Source: an uncultured Cyclobacteriaceae bacterium
GTDB taxonomy: Bacteria; Bacteroidota; Bacteroidia; Cytophagales; Cyclobacteriaceae
DNA: 64,000 nt
Assembly (NCBI GenBank): GCA_937146645.1
Contig: CAKZRQ010000016.1
Location: 186,001 to 250,000 of the forward strand
Reading direction: 5' to 3'
Part shown: piece by piece, positions 18,522 through 26,394 of the stretch
Layout of the letters: every line of letters starts with the position of its first letter
Position numbering within the stretch: the stretch's first letter is position 1
Notes under the pieces: generated by a model
Databases searched by the model: none
Told to the model about the DNA's origin: nothing
Seen by the model: only the letters and a program-made list of their open reading frames with translations
Made by a program: the position numbers and the translations under genes

Positions 18522-19070
18522 TTAGCGATTGTTATAATGCGTTTTTTTATTTTCAAAAGCTTCCATCACTAACTTTTCCAATTCTGTGAAATTTACATTT
18601 AATACGGTGGAAGTGATATAAATAGGAGTTCCGTATGACTTGACGTTTGAGTTCAACCGCCACTTTTTAAATCTACTTTGAGCTTTTTCAATATATTTTT
18701 TTGGATAATAAGTATAAACGAGTAACCAACTTGTTGTGTTAAATGATTGTACTCGTATTTCTTTTATGTCTTTCCACTCTACAAGTCCAACACTTGATAA
18801 GTTAGAATTGTCGATTATTCCACGTTCATTTATTTCTAATCCGAATTTATTTGAACTGAGTTTATATGGAAGTGCCAAAGCTATAGTTCCAAAAAATAAA
18901 ATTCCTAGAACTGAAACCCCTTTATTTAAAGTTTCGCTAGGAAACATCAACGTACTAAAACCATTTTCGTCAAGTAAAGTCAGAATGCCAAGAGTAACGA
19001 AGCAAAATGAGCCAACAAGAGCAAGAGTGATCTTTATTTTGCTGTATGGTATTTTTGTTTCCTTCGTCAC
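18522..19070 (-). CDS. STM3941-like membrane protein
   Basis: A 182-residue protein with two hydrophobic segments at about 12-30 and 48-66, followed by a soluble PH-like domain (GLEINERGIIDNSNLSSVG, then VEWKDIKEIRV). This layout matches the STM3941 family of unknown function. The start is a GTG at 19070; no ATG precedes it in frame, and the family motif KIPYSKIKI begins six residues later, so the GTG is reasonable. The gene is markedly AT-rich compared with the flanking housekeeping genes and lies in the repeat-spaced island, which suggests acquisition by transfer. Confidence 0.6.
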   Translation of the reverse strand: MTKETKIPYSKIKITLALVGSFCFVTLGILTLLDENGFSTLMFPSETLNKGVSVLGILFFGTIALALPYKLSSNKFGLEINERGIIDNSNLSSVGLVEWKDIKEIRVQSFNTTSWLLVYTYYPKKYIEKAQSRFKKWRLNSNVKSYGTPIYITSTVLNVNFTELEKLVMEAFENKKTHYNNR

Positions 19071-19149
19071 GTCAGTCGAGATTAAAGTGTCATCTTTGTA
19101 TTGAAGCCTTTCTAAGGTATTGTCGGTCGGTTTAATTAATGCATTACAA

Positions 19150-19357
19150 TGTTTATGTATACGCCACTCAGTGGCGTTTATATTTAAAATGGCTTATGAA
19201 AAGTTCTCATTAGGACTCCGAATTGGTTTACTAACATGAGTTCTTTGAATTTCGCTTAAAATTTTAATTGGATCAAAGAGAATATCACTTTTTCACTTTT
19301 CAGGACATTGGATTGGAAATCCTACAACCAAGCTTCGGAATTGCAAATTCCGAAGAG
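19150..19357. repeat. Island repeat, copy 1 (about 208 bp)
   Basis: Non-coding element between two minus-strand genes; this gene-free stretch (19071-19396) holds nothing else apart from the small palindrome at 19369. It aligns end to end with 19854-20060. Conserved blocks are ATACGCCACTCAGTGG followed by GTTTATATTT (19160-19185), TTCGCTTAAAATTTTAATTG (19251-19270), TTTTCAGGACAT (19297-19308), and AAATCCTACAACCAAG plus a 23-bp perfect palindrome (19333-19355; arms CTTCGGAATT and AATTCCGAAG around GCA). The segments between the blocks have diverged. The short palindrome CGCCACTCAGTGGCG marks the other end. Confidence 0.85.
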
Positions 19358-19368
19358 TAGTAAGGTTA

Positions 19369-19389
19369 CTCGGAATTTGTAATTACGAG
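19369..19389. repeat. Imperfect palindrome, REP-like
   Basis: CTCGGAATT and AATTACGAG are separated by TGT. Sixteen bases of it, CTCGGAATTTGTAATT, recur on the opposite strand at 20682-20697, at the far end of the island. Confidence 0.7.
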
Positions 19390-19396
19390 TTTTTCG

Positions 19397-19840
19397 TTAG
19401 TCCCCAATTCGTTCGGCTAAAATAGTTGGGAGAATCTTCCTATAAGATTGAAGGAACCAAGCAGCAATTAGCAGTTCGAATAGTCCAACTTTCCTAAACT
19501 CCTTGATTGTGTTCAATCGAGTCTGAAAATAGTATACAAATAGGAGAATTAAACCGAGTGCGACAAAATATGTAATTAGCCCAACGTTAGCGAGAAATTC
19601 ACTTTGTTCAGCGGATGTTGTTGCAATGAATACTGCGAGTCCACCGAAATACAATATGACAGATGCGATTAAAAAAGGACGAGTTCTATTCTTCTCTTCT
19701 TTTGATAGTAATTGGAAAAGTTCGAAGTTCATAAGCACTGTTATTATCAATATTCCGACTATTAGCCAATTGAAAATAAGACCTCCCCAAAAGAAAACCC
19801 AATAAAGAATTGCAGATTGAAGTGGGTGCTTAAGGATCAT
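19397..19840 (-). CDS. Four-helix membrane protein, unknown
   Basis: A 147-residue, very hydrophobic protein with about four transmembrane segments (near 10-36, 55-73, 84-105 and 122-135). I recognise no family. It starts with ATG at 19840 just inside island repeat copy 2 and ends 40 bases before copy 1, so it is enclosed by the two repeats. Its composition is AT-rich like its island neighbours. It may be a passenger gene of a mobile cassette. Confidence 0.55.
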   Translation of the reverse strand: MILKHPLQSAILYWVFFWGGLIFNWLIVGILIITVLMNFELFQLLSKEEKNRTRPFLIASVILYFGGLAVFIATTSAEQSEFLANVGLITYFVALGLILLFVYYFQTRLNTIKEFRKVGLFELLIAAWFLQSYRKILPTILAERIGD

Positions 19841-19853
19841 TTGTGCTTCATAA

Positions 19854-20060
19854 TGTTCATATATACGCCACTCAGTGGTGTTTATATTTCATAAAGATTT
19901 TGAAAAGTTTCCGTAAACCCTCCATATAAGCTGGCTAACGGGAACTCTAGGAAGTTCGCTTAAAATTTTAATTGAGGCAAAGGATGGTTTCTTTTTCTGT
20001 TTTCAGGACATCGGATTAAAAATCCTACAACCAAGCTTCGGAATTGCAAATTCCGAAGAG
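19854..20060. repeat. Island repeat, copy 2 (about 207 bp)
   Basis: Direct repeat of 19150-19357, 704 bases away and in the same orientation. It begins with TGTTCATATATACGCC, contains CACTCAGTGGTG in place of CACTCAGTGGCG, and ends with the same 23-bp palindrome at 20036-20058. It lies between the parE stop and the start of the four-helix membrane protein gene. Confidence 0.85.
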
Positions 20061-20069
20061 CCAAGTCGG

Positions 20070-20357
20070 TTAGCCTAAGTTTTCTAAGTCTTGTTTGCCG
20101 ATTATGGTCATAATTTCGACTACACCATCTGCAGTCCGAAAGTAGATAGTATCTACACCAGAAACGCACCTACTATAGCCTTCCTTTATGTGATCGACCG
20201 CTTCATAAGCGAAGGGATTTTTTGCGATTCTTTCGAATGAATCAAAAAAGGCTTCGAAGTACTTGTCGGCCTGGTTTTCTCCAAATTGCTCTACTCCGTA
20301 TCGATGAATTCTTATTAAGTCTTCTTTTGCTGTGTTGCTAATTCTATAATTAGCCAT
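20070..20357 (-). CDS. parE: ParE/RelE-family toxin
   Basis: A 95-residue protein with the ParE fold pattern: YRISNTAKEDLIRIHRYGVEQFG at the start, KYFEAFFDSFERIAKNPF in the helical part and IYFRTADGVVEIMTIIGKQD as the closing strands (segments quoted approximately). Family members poison DNA gyrase or cleave ribosome-bound mRNA. It is the second gene of a toxin-antitoxin pair and overlaps the antitoxin gene by eight bases, as usual. Target specificity cannot be decided by eye. Confidence 0.85.
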   Translation of the reverse strand: MANYRISNTAKEDLIRIHRYGVEQFGENQADKYFEAFFDSFERIAKNPFAYEAVDHIKEGYSRCVSGVDTIYFRTADGVVEIMTIIGKQDLENLG

Positions 20358-20589
20358 TCATTCTTGATTTGGATAATGCCAAGATCTCGGACTTTGAATC
20401 ATCAGTAAAGCCACTTTTTTCTGCCTTTTCGATTTTCAATTTAATCCAATCTATTTGGGCTTGTTGTTTTCGAGCCTGCCTTATCAAATCGTTGATTAAC
20501 TCACTCTTACTAGCATACTCTTGGCTTTCTACCTGTGCTTTGAGCCATTTATCGTTGGGCTCCGTAAATGAAATGCTTTGTCTGGACAT
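20350..20589 (-). CDS. parD: ParD-family antitoxin
   Basis: A 79-residue protein with an N-terminal ribbon-helix-helix: MSRQSISFTEPNDKWLKAQV, then EYASKSELINDLIRQA. It should dimerise, bind the operon promoter and neutralise ParE through its C-terminal helix. I start at the ATG at 20589; a longer frame to 20637 adds 16 residues that do not match the family and would cover the promoter-like elements. Confidence 0.85.
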   Translation of the reverse strand: MSRQSISFTEPNDKWLKAQVESQEYASKSELINDLIRQARKQQAQIDWIKLKIEKAEKSGFTDDSKSEILALSKSRMNG

Positions 20590-20607
20590 GTGGCTTGAAG
20601 TTTGGTG

Positions 20608-20637
20608 TAAATATACATCAATAACGCATCTAGTCAA
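20608..20637 (-). promoter_or_regulatory. Candidate parDE promoter
   Basis: On the minus strand a TTG (20637-20635) is followed after 19 bases by TATATTTA (20615-20608), one mismatch from the Bacteroidota -7 consensus TAnnTTTG. It would start transcripts about 12 bases before the parD ATG. Confidence 0.5.
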
Positions 20638-20678
20638 TTAGAGTTTTGGATGTGATTTAGAAATCCACCATAGACCTT

Positions 20679-20722
20679 CTGAATTACAAATTCCGAGTCG
20701 GTACCGTAGGGTTTGTAATCCG
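20679..20722. repeat. REP-like palindromes at the right edge of the island
   Basis: CTGAATTACAAATTCCGAG (20679-20697) is the inverted counterpart of the palindrome at 19369-19389. It is followed by GGGTTTGTAATCCGC (20708-20722), another short inverted repeat. They stand between the parDE promoter and the glycyl-tRNA synthetase terminator. Confidence 0.6.
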
Positions 20723-20740
20723 CACAAATTCAATTAAGCA

Positions 20741-20773
20741 AAAGAAAAGCCTTGAGATCAAATCCCAAGGCTT
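20741..20773 (-). terminator. Terminator of glycyl-tRNA synthetase gene
   Basis: AAGCCTTG (20747-20754) pairs with CAAGGCTT (20766-20773) over an 11-base loop. The minus strand continues with TTCTTTT. It lies 23 bases past the stop codon. Confidence 0.75.
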
Positions 20774-20795
20774 GTTTACTGTCTGTAATATTCGC

Positions 20796-22262
20796 TTAAA
20801 GCTGCTCGAAAACTCTTCGGAAGCTGGTTGCTTGTGCAATTCTTCCTTGAAGTTCGGAAATAGCTACTCGCTCCTGTTCGGTGGAATCTCTATGTCGAAT
20901 AGTCACCGTATTGTCTTCTAGCGTCTGGTGATCCACTGCGATACAGAATGGCGTTCCGATCAGATCCTGACGCGTATAACGCTTTCCGATAGAAGCCGCC
21001 TCTTCATACACGATATTGAAATCATACTTCAGCGCTTCCACGATTTCCCTGGCTTTTTCAGGTAATCCATCCTTTTTGGTCAATGGAAGTATCGCAGCTT
21101 TTACTGGCGCTATGGCTGGATGGAATTTCAGATAAACCCGCTTTTTCTCATTCACCGTTTCTTCCGTGTATGCGTTGCAAAGGCTCAGCAAGAATAATCT
21201 ATCGGCCCCAATGGAGGTTTCGATGACGTAAGGGATGTAATTCTTATTCACTTCAGGATCGAAGTATTGCTGCTTCTTTTTCGAAAACTCCTGATGCGAT
21301 TTCAAGTCGAAATCTGTTCTCGAGTGAATACCTTCCACTTCCTTGAATCCAAAAGGGAATTCATATTCGATATCCATGGCTGCATTGGCATAGTGCGCCA
21401 ACTTCTCGTGGTCATGCTTTCTAAGCTTTTCTTCAGGTGTGCCCAAAGCTAGATGCCATTTCATTCTCGCATCTGCCCAGCTTTGGTACCAATCCAATTC
21501 AGAGCCTGGGCGTACAAAAAACTGCATTTCCATCTGCTCAAACTCTCGCATTCTAAAGATGAATTGTCTGGCAACGATCTCATTTCTGAAGGCTTTTCCG
21601 ATCTGAGCGATTCCAAAAGGAACTTTCATCCTTGCGGTCTTCTGCACATTCAGGAAGTTCACAAAAATCCCCTGGGCTGTTTCCGGTCTCAAGTAAATCG
21701 TGTTGGCATCCTCGGCCACAGAACCAACCTGCGTTGAGAACATCAGGTTGAACTGACGAACATCAGTCCAGTTGGAAGTTCCACTAATCGGGCAGGTGAT
21801 TCCTTCATCCACGATCAAGTTTTTCACTCCTTCCAGATCTTCAGCATCCAGAAGTTTGGCAAGCTTTCCAGTTAGCTCATCAGCTTTTTCCTGATTGCCT
21901 TCTCTTTCGAAGATGGCTGCATGCTCTTCCACCAAAACATCCGCACGGTATCGCTTTTTGGAATCCTTATTATCAATCATGGGATCGTTAAAGCTATCCA
22001 CATGACCAGAGGCCTTCCAGGTGGTAGGATGCATAAATATCGCAGCATCGATTCCCACAATATTATCTCTAGTACGAGTCATGGTTTCCCACCATAGCCG
22101 CTTGAGATTATTTTTAAGCTCTACCCCATAAGCACCATAATCGTAGACCGCCTGAAGGCCATCGTAGATTTCGGAACTGGGATAGACAAATCCATACTCT
22201 TTGGCATGGGAGATGATATCTTTCAGTTGGGCATTCTCAGCCGGAGTTTCTTTTTTTGCCAT
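20796..22262 (-). CDS. glyQS: Glycyl-tRNA synthetase (homodimeric type)
   Basis: A 488-residue class II aminoacyl-tRNA synthetase of the alpha2 type shared with eukaryotes and some bacteria. Typical segments are GFVYPSSEIYDGLQAVYDYGAYG near the N-terminus, SGTSNWTDVRQFNLMF, the motif 2 region RNEIVARQFIFRMREFEQMEMQFF (both given in part), and the C-terminal anticodon-binding domain starting near KFHPAIAPVKAAILPL. The start is the ATG at 22262; the open frame to a TTG at 22280 adds six non-conserved residues. It is a single-gene unit with its own terminator. Confidence 0.95.
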   Translation of the reverse strand: MAKKETPAENAQLKDIISHAKEYGFVYPSSEIYDGLQAVYDYGAYGVELKNNLKRLWWETMTRTRDNIVGIDAAIFMHPTTWKASGHVDSFNDPMIDNKDSKKRYRADVLVEEHAAIFEREGNQEKADELTGKLAKLLDAEDLEGVKNLIVDEGITCPISGTSNWTDVRQFNLMFSTQVGSVAEDANTIYLRPETAQGIFVNFLNVQKTARMKVPFGIAQIGKAFRNEIVARQFIFRMREFEQMEMQFFVRPGSELDWYQSWADARMKWHLALGTPEEKLRKHDHEKLAHYANAAMDIEYEFPFGFKEVEGIHSRTDFDLKSHQEFSKKKQQYFDPEVNKNYIPYVIETSIGADRLFLLSLCNAYTEETVNEKKRVYLKFHPAIAPVKAAILPLTKKDGLPEKAREIVEALKYDFNIVYEEAASIGKRYTRQDLIGTPFCIAVDHQTLEDNTVTIRHRDSTEQERVAISELQGRIAQATSFRRVFEQL

Positions 22263-22334
22263 GGCGGCAAAATTAAGCAAACAATTCTATTTGGAGACTT
22301 GAAATCAGCGAAATGAGTAGCTAAGAGCGAAAAT

Positions 22335-23381
22335 TTACCAGCCTCCTTCTTCCTGCGAAATTGACCTGTTTTCCTTTGAGCTTAGGAAGGAAGCTTCAAT
22401 GATTCTTAAAACTGAAATGGCCTGAGGAAGAGTCACTTTTAGCTCAGCTTTGCCAAAGGCTGCATCAGCAATATTATCATAGAAAATTCTATAATCTCCC
22501 GGTATGGTAGGATAGGGTCGGCTTTCCTCTTCCAGATAAAGCGTTCCAAATTTTTCCATGGATTCCACTCCCCAATCTTCTCCTTCAGGTTTGATCCCTT
22601 CCTTAAAAGCGGCTTCCTGAACATCCAGTCCAAACTTTTGATAGGATCCCTTTTTACCTAGGAGCAAAAACTTTGGGGTAGGGGCATTAACCAAAACTCC
22701 GGCGGTTACTCTTGCCTTGAAGGAGCCAAAGTCCATGGTGATATCGAAATAATCATCGGCAATCGTATTCGTTCTTTGCTTTCGGATGTCTGCATTAATC
22801 GAATTTGGAGCCCCAAATTCTAAGACTACCTGATCGATAAGATGCGTTCCAAGATCGTAGGTCACTCCATTTCCCGGAACGTCCTGATCTCTCCAATTGT
22901 CGCGAAGGATGGGCCTAAAGCGATCGAAATGGGATTCCAAATAGACAAGCTCTTCCAATAAATCTCGCTGAATGATTTCTTGTAAGGTCATGAAATCGCC
23001 GTCATATCTTCGGTTCTGAAAAACAGAGCATACCAGTCCTTTTGCCTTAGCTAGCTTATCTAATTCTTCGGCCTCCTCAGCAAAAACTGTGACAGGCTTA
23101 TCCACCACCACATGCTTTCCAGATTCCAGCGCCGCTTTGGCCATGGGGAAGTGGTATTCGTTCGGAGTGGTGATCACTACCAGATCAAAATCATCTCTGG
23201 AAACCACCTCGTCAAAACTCTTTAAAACCTCGACGTCTGGAAATTTTTCCAGACATCTGTTGCCACTTCGTTCGACAATGCCGACAAGGTCAATTCCTTC
23301 GCAAACTTCTAGAAGAGGACCATGCATTTTCTCCGCTACGGATCCATATCCTACCAGTACAGTTTTTAGCGTTTTGCTCAT
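22335..23381 (-). CDS. Gfo/Idh/MocA family oxidoreductase
   Basis: A 348-residue NAD(P)-dependent dehydrogenase. The Rossmann motif GYGSVAE is at 11-17, the family lysine lies in DKP (94-96, in place of the usual EKP), and the C-terminal barrel domain contains NGVTYDLGTHLIDQ. Relatives oxidise or reduce sugars, inositols or biliverdin; the substrate is unknown. The ATG shares one base with the TGA of the upstream response-regulator gene (TGATG), so it is translationally coupled and may be a target or tail gene of that signalling operon. Confidence 0.85.
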   Translation of the reverse strand: MSKTLKTVLVGYGSVAEKMHGPLLEVCEGIDLVGIVERSGNRCLEKFPDVEVLKSFDEVVSRDDFDLVVITTPNEYHFPMAKAALESGKHVVVDKPVTVFAEEAEELDKLAKAKGLVCSVFQNRRYDGDFMTLQEIIQRDLLEELVYLESHFDRFRPILRDNWRDQDVPGNGVTYDLGTHLIDQVVLEFGAPNSINADIRKQRTNTIADDYFDITMDFGSFKARVTAGVLVNAPTPKFLLLGKKGSYQKFGLDVQEAAFKEGIKPEGEDWGVESMEKFGTLYLEEESRPYPTIPGDYRIFYDNIADAAFGKAELKVTLPQAISVLRIIEASFLSSKENRSISQEEGGW

Positions 23382-24007
23382 CAAATATTCATTTGGTGGA
23401 TTTTATTGATTAGCTCTATTCGCGAGCTTACCTGAAGCTTTTGGTGGATGTTTTTTCTATGGGTTTCCACGGTTTGAACGCTAAGGCTCAGCAGGGAGGC
23501 AATTTCCTTATTCATATTCCCTTCTTTGATCAAATGAATGATCTGGGATTCCCTTTTCGAAAGTTTGTACTTTTCTCGAAATGCATCAAAAAAAGAATCT
23601 GGATCAGCCTGTTTCAGTACACGATTGTAATCCAATACATGTCGACCTTCATGCACTTCATGTATTGTGAAAACAACCTCATCCGGATCGGAGTCTTTTA
23701 GCAAAAAAGCATCCGCTCCTTTCTTGACACATTGCTTAAACATTTTCTCCTCATCGTACATGGACAGCACCACTACTTTAGGTCCAAGCTTTTTCTTTTT
23801 CAACTCTTCTAAGACACCGAAGCCATCCAGAATTGGCATGTTTAGATCTGTCAGTACCACATCCACTGAGTGAGTTTTAAGAAAGTCAACCAACTCTTGT
23901 CCATTTGGGAAAAGGCCTAAAATCTGGAAATCATCATATTCCTCCAGAAGGCCTTGAAGTCCTTTTGCAAAAAGTGTGTGGTCGTCAGCTATGGCGATTC
24001 GAATCAT
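23381..24007 (-). CDS. LuxR/NarL-family response regulator
   Basis: A 208-residue two-component regulator. The receiver domain (about 1-120) has D8-D9, the phospho-acceptor D54 in VVLTDLNMP, and the switch segment VVVLSMYDEE. The C-terminal LuxR-type helix-turn-helix (about 145-205) shows KLSKRESQIIHLIKEGNMNK and SVQTVETHRKNI. The natural partner is the HisKA_3 kinase encoded 0.9 kb upstream in the same orientation. A 7TM gene lies between kinase and regulator. Confidence 0.93.
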   Translation of the reverse strand: MIRIAIADDHTLFAKGLQGLLEEYDDFQILGLFPNGQELVDFLKTHSVDVVLTDLNMPILDGFGVLEELKKKKLGPKVVVLSMYDEEKMFKQCVKKGADAFLLKDSDPDEVVFTIHEVHEGRHVLDYNRVLKQADPDSFFDAFREKYKLSKRESQIIHLIKEGNMNKEIASLLSLSVQTVETHRKNIHQKLQVSSRIELINKIHQMNI

Positions 24008-24096
24008 TACTCTAAGGGCGAACTACAAGTTATACTATGATTTTTGTTTTGGCAAAGAAAGTCTGGGATCGACCCCAATATCCATTTGAAATAAAC

Positions 24097-24837
24097 TCAG
24101 GTCCCAAAGTAAGGCTCTTTCTGAAAAAGGTTTGGTAGTCTTGGAACCGCTAAAATCAGGACCAAAATCAAAAGGTTAAAAATTCCCATGACTCGATCAA
24201 TGGACATTAAACTGATTCCCAAATCAGGGTTTACTTCATATAAATAGACCATAGATACCCAATTAATATAGGTAAGTGAATAGGTGAACATAAAGAAGGT
24301 GACCTGCCAAAAAGAAATCAATTTTAGGGGTTTGGAGTTCAGGAACTTTTCATCCGTGATTAGTCCAATGAAGTATAATCCACAACTTATAAGAATTAGG
24401 TTTGCACTTAGGGCGAAAGTGATTGGCTGATTCAAGTAGATGGGTTCTGCCCAGGTTACAAGAAAAATCAAAATGAAAAATAAGTACCCGTAAATCATCC
24501 ATTTCACGTATTTCTTTTTCGAGGTGGGTAGCCAGGATTTGATCAAGAGTAAGTAAAAAACTGAGGCTATATATTGATTAAAAATATTATACACCCAAGA
24601 GTTGAATCTTGGGTTCTCGGTGTTACCAAAAAATGCGTTTACCCTAGCGTTAAATTCTCGGTCAAAACTAGTATATGAAGCCAGGTTCTCATAAAAGAAA
24701 GTAAGTGCTAAAATTGCCAAAGGAATCCAATAATACTTGCCCTTTCTAATTTCCTTGGGCAGTACAAAAAAGAACAATAATCCTGTGACAAAACACAGGT
24801 TGACTGAAATTACGTACCAATCTAGAAAGGATTCCAC
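24097..24837 (-). CDS. Seven-helix membrane protein A of a two-component locus
   Basis: A 246-residue protein with seven predicted transmembrane helices (about 9-27, 35-55, 84-102, 110-129, 138-160, 174-199 and 206-232). It is a paralogue of the protein encoded at 25641-26378. Shared signatures include E50-N51 in helix 2, NAFFGNTENP (about 67-76), EPxYLNQ (131-137), CGLYFIGLITD (152-162) and YSLTYIN (186-192). I recognise no named family. The start is a GTG at 24837; the alignment with the paralogue (both have WY at residues 7-8) supports it. It sits between a kinase and a response regulator, so a sensory or signal-input role is inferred. Confidence 0.7.
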   Translation of the reverse strand: MESFLDWYVISVNLCFVTGLLFFFVLPKEIRKGKYYWIPLAILALTFFYENLASYTSFDREFNARVNAFFGNTENPRFNSWVYNIFNQYIASVFYLLLIKSWLPTSKKKYVKWMIYGYLFFILIFLVTWAEPIYLNQPITFALSANLILISCGLYFIGLITDEKFLNSKPLKLISFWQVTFFMFTYSLTYINWVSMVYLYEVNPDLGISLMSIDRVMGIFNLLILVLILAVPRLPNLFQKEPYFGT

Positions 24838-24898
24838 AGGTTGATTTTTGGTCTAATTTTTAATGTTCCCTGTTTGGGGAAGCATGGCTACGTGAGTT

Positions 24899-25651
24899 CT
24901 AATTTGGCAATGACAGTGTAATTTCAGTTCCCTCTCCGACACCAGACAAGATTTCGAACTTTCCACCTATCGTGTTCATTCTTTTATTTAAGTTTGTCAT
25001 TCCGGACCCCTGGGAGGCAATACTGGTGTCAAAGCCTTTTCCATCATCTTTTATTACCAAATATTTACCATTACTACTCTGGTTGATATTGATTTCAATC
25101 TTCTTTGGAGATGCATGCTTCATTGCATTGTTCAATACTTCCTGAATGACTCGAATGAGAACCAGTTTATGATCTTTTTGCAGCTCTAATGGAACAGTGT
25201 TTACATGGAGGCTGGTATGGCAAAACCCAGTTGACTCAATTTTTTCTAACTGTTGCTCAATAAACTCTACAAGGGTGATATCTTCCACCCAGTCAATATT
25301 TAGAGTCTTTGAAAGTCCTCTGACTTCTTGGATGACCTGATTTAGTAGAGTTTGTCCTTCTGATTTTTTTTCGGGTTTTGAAGAATTGAAATTTAGCTTG
25401 GCTAAAGAGAGGAGCTGGCCAATATTGTCATGAAGCTCGCGACCTATATGGGTGAGCGTTTCTTGCTGAATTTCATTTTCTATATCCACCAGAGTCTTTT
25501 CGTATTCTGCCTTCACACGTTCCATTTCCTGTTGATTTTGAACTTGGCGCTGCCTGTGGATGAATATCATGGCAATGACGAAGGTGGACATTACCCCAGC
25601 CAGAAGAATCGTCGAATAAATGATAATGTATATCTGATTTTCAAATTCCAT
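24899..25651 (-). CDS. Sensor histidine kinase, HisKA_3 type
   Basis: A 250-residue kinase with one N-terminal transmembrane helix (about 8-31), a coiled-coil linker (35-66), the phospho-acceptor H74 in RELHDNIGQ, and a HATPase domain with VLNNAMKHA (about 168-176), DDGKGFD (about 203) and GSGMTNLNKR. There is no extracytoplasmic sensor domain, so a partner protein probably senses the signal; the two flanking 7TM proteins are candidates. The gene overlaps the upstream 7TM gene by 11 bases. The NarL-type regulator downstream is the likely phosphorylation target. Confidence 0.92.
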   Translation of the reverse strand: MEFENQIYIIIYSTILLAGVMSTFVIAMIFIHRQRQVQNQQEMERVKAEYEKTLVDIENEIQQETLTHIGRELHDNIGQLLSLAKLNFNSSKPEKKSEGQTLLNQVIQEVRGLSKTLNIDWVEDITLVEFIEQQLEKIESTGFCHTSLHVNTVPLELQKDHKLVLIRVIQEVLNNAMKHASPKKIEININQSSNGKYLVIKDDGKGFDTSIASQGSGMTNLNKRMNTIGGKFEILSGVGEGTEITLSLPN

Positions 25652-26378
25652 AATAGGGTTCTCTCTGGAAGGTTCTCGGAAAATTTGGTGAAGCTAAAAT
25701 CAGAACTAATATAGCCAGATTGATCACGCTTAAAAGCATATCTACTATGATAAGACTATCAGCCATATCCTCGTTGATACTATAAACGTAGGCTAAGGAT
25801 ACGGAATTAATGTAAGTCAGGGAATAATTAAAAAGAATGAAGGTGACCTTCCAAAATGAAAGAAGCCTTATCGGTTCGGAGTTTAGATACTTATCATCCG
25901 TGATTAATCCGATGAAATACAAGCCGCATCCGATCAAAATTAGATTCGCTCCAATAGCATAGGCAACAGATTGATTGAGGTAAAATGGCTCGAATTCTAA
26001 GAGCCAAATAATCGGGGCGATAAGGGTAAAACTGACTATAAATGCGGTAAGTATTTTCTTACGGGACGGAATGATCCACAAACGGATTAGGGCCAGATAA
26101 AGAATGATCCCCAGATAATAAAACGTAATGTTCTTCAGCCAAAGATTGTATTTGGGGTTTTCGGTATTGCCGAAAAAAGCATTCACGGAGCGATTGAATT
26201 CACTGTCTAAGGTAAATGCACCCACATTTTCATGTGCTACCGTGAACACCAAAATTAATAGAGGAAGCCAATAAAAAATGTTTCCTCTTTCGCTTTTGGA
26301 TAGCCTGAAAAAGTGAACGATTCCAATCAACATAATTACGTTGATTGAAATCGAATACCATTCATAAATGATTTTCAA
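25641..26378 (-). CDS. Seven-helix membrane protein B of a two-component locus
   Basis: A 245-residue paralogue of the 7TM protein at 24097-24837, with the same seven-helix layout and the same signatures: E50-N51 in helix 2, NAFFGNTENP (66-75), EPFYLNQ, CGLYFIGLITD, NYSLTYIN and an REPYYGI ending (QKEPYFGT in the other). The only available start is a TTG at 26378, preceded in frame by a stop; it lies 16 bases after the small CPPxC gene and may be coupled to it. The stop overlaps the kinase start by 11 bases. Function unknown. Confidence 0.7.
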   Translation of the reverse strand: MKIIYEWYSISINVIMLIGIVHFFRLSKSERGNIFYWLPLLILVFTVAHENVGAFTLDSEFNRSVNAFFGNTENPKYNLWLKNITFYYLGIILYLALIRLWIIPSRKKILTAFIVSFTLIAPIIWLLEFEPFYLNQSVAYAIGANLILIGCGLYFIGLITDDKYLNSEPIRLLSFWKVTFILFNYSLTYINSVSLAYVYSINEDMADSLIIVDMLLSVINLAILVLILASPNFPRTFQREPYYGI

Positions 26379-26394
26379 GGTGCCTTAGTCCTAT

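Noticed and set aside
18531..18546. GTTATAATGCG as an integron attC core site
   Set aside because: It has some likeness to a GTTRRRY core, but no matching partner core, no attC-like long fold and no integrase gene could be seen. The repeat-spaced array is reported instead without calling it an integron.
22268..22275. TAATTTTG (minus strand) as promoter of the glycyl-tRNA synthetase gene
   Set aside because: It matches TAnnTTTG, but it ends only six bases before the ATG and has no TTG at a suitable distance, so it would require a leaderless transcript.
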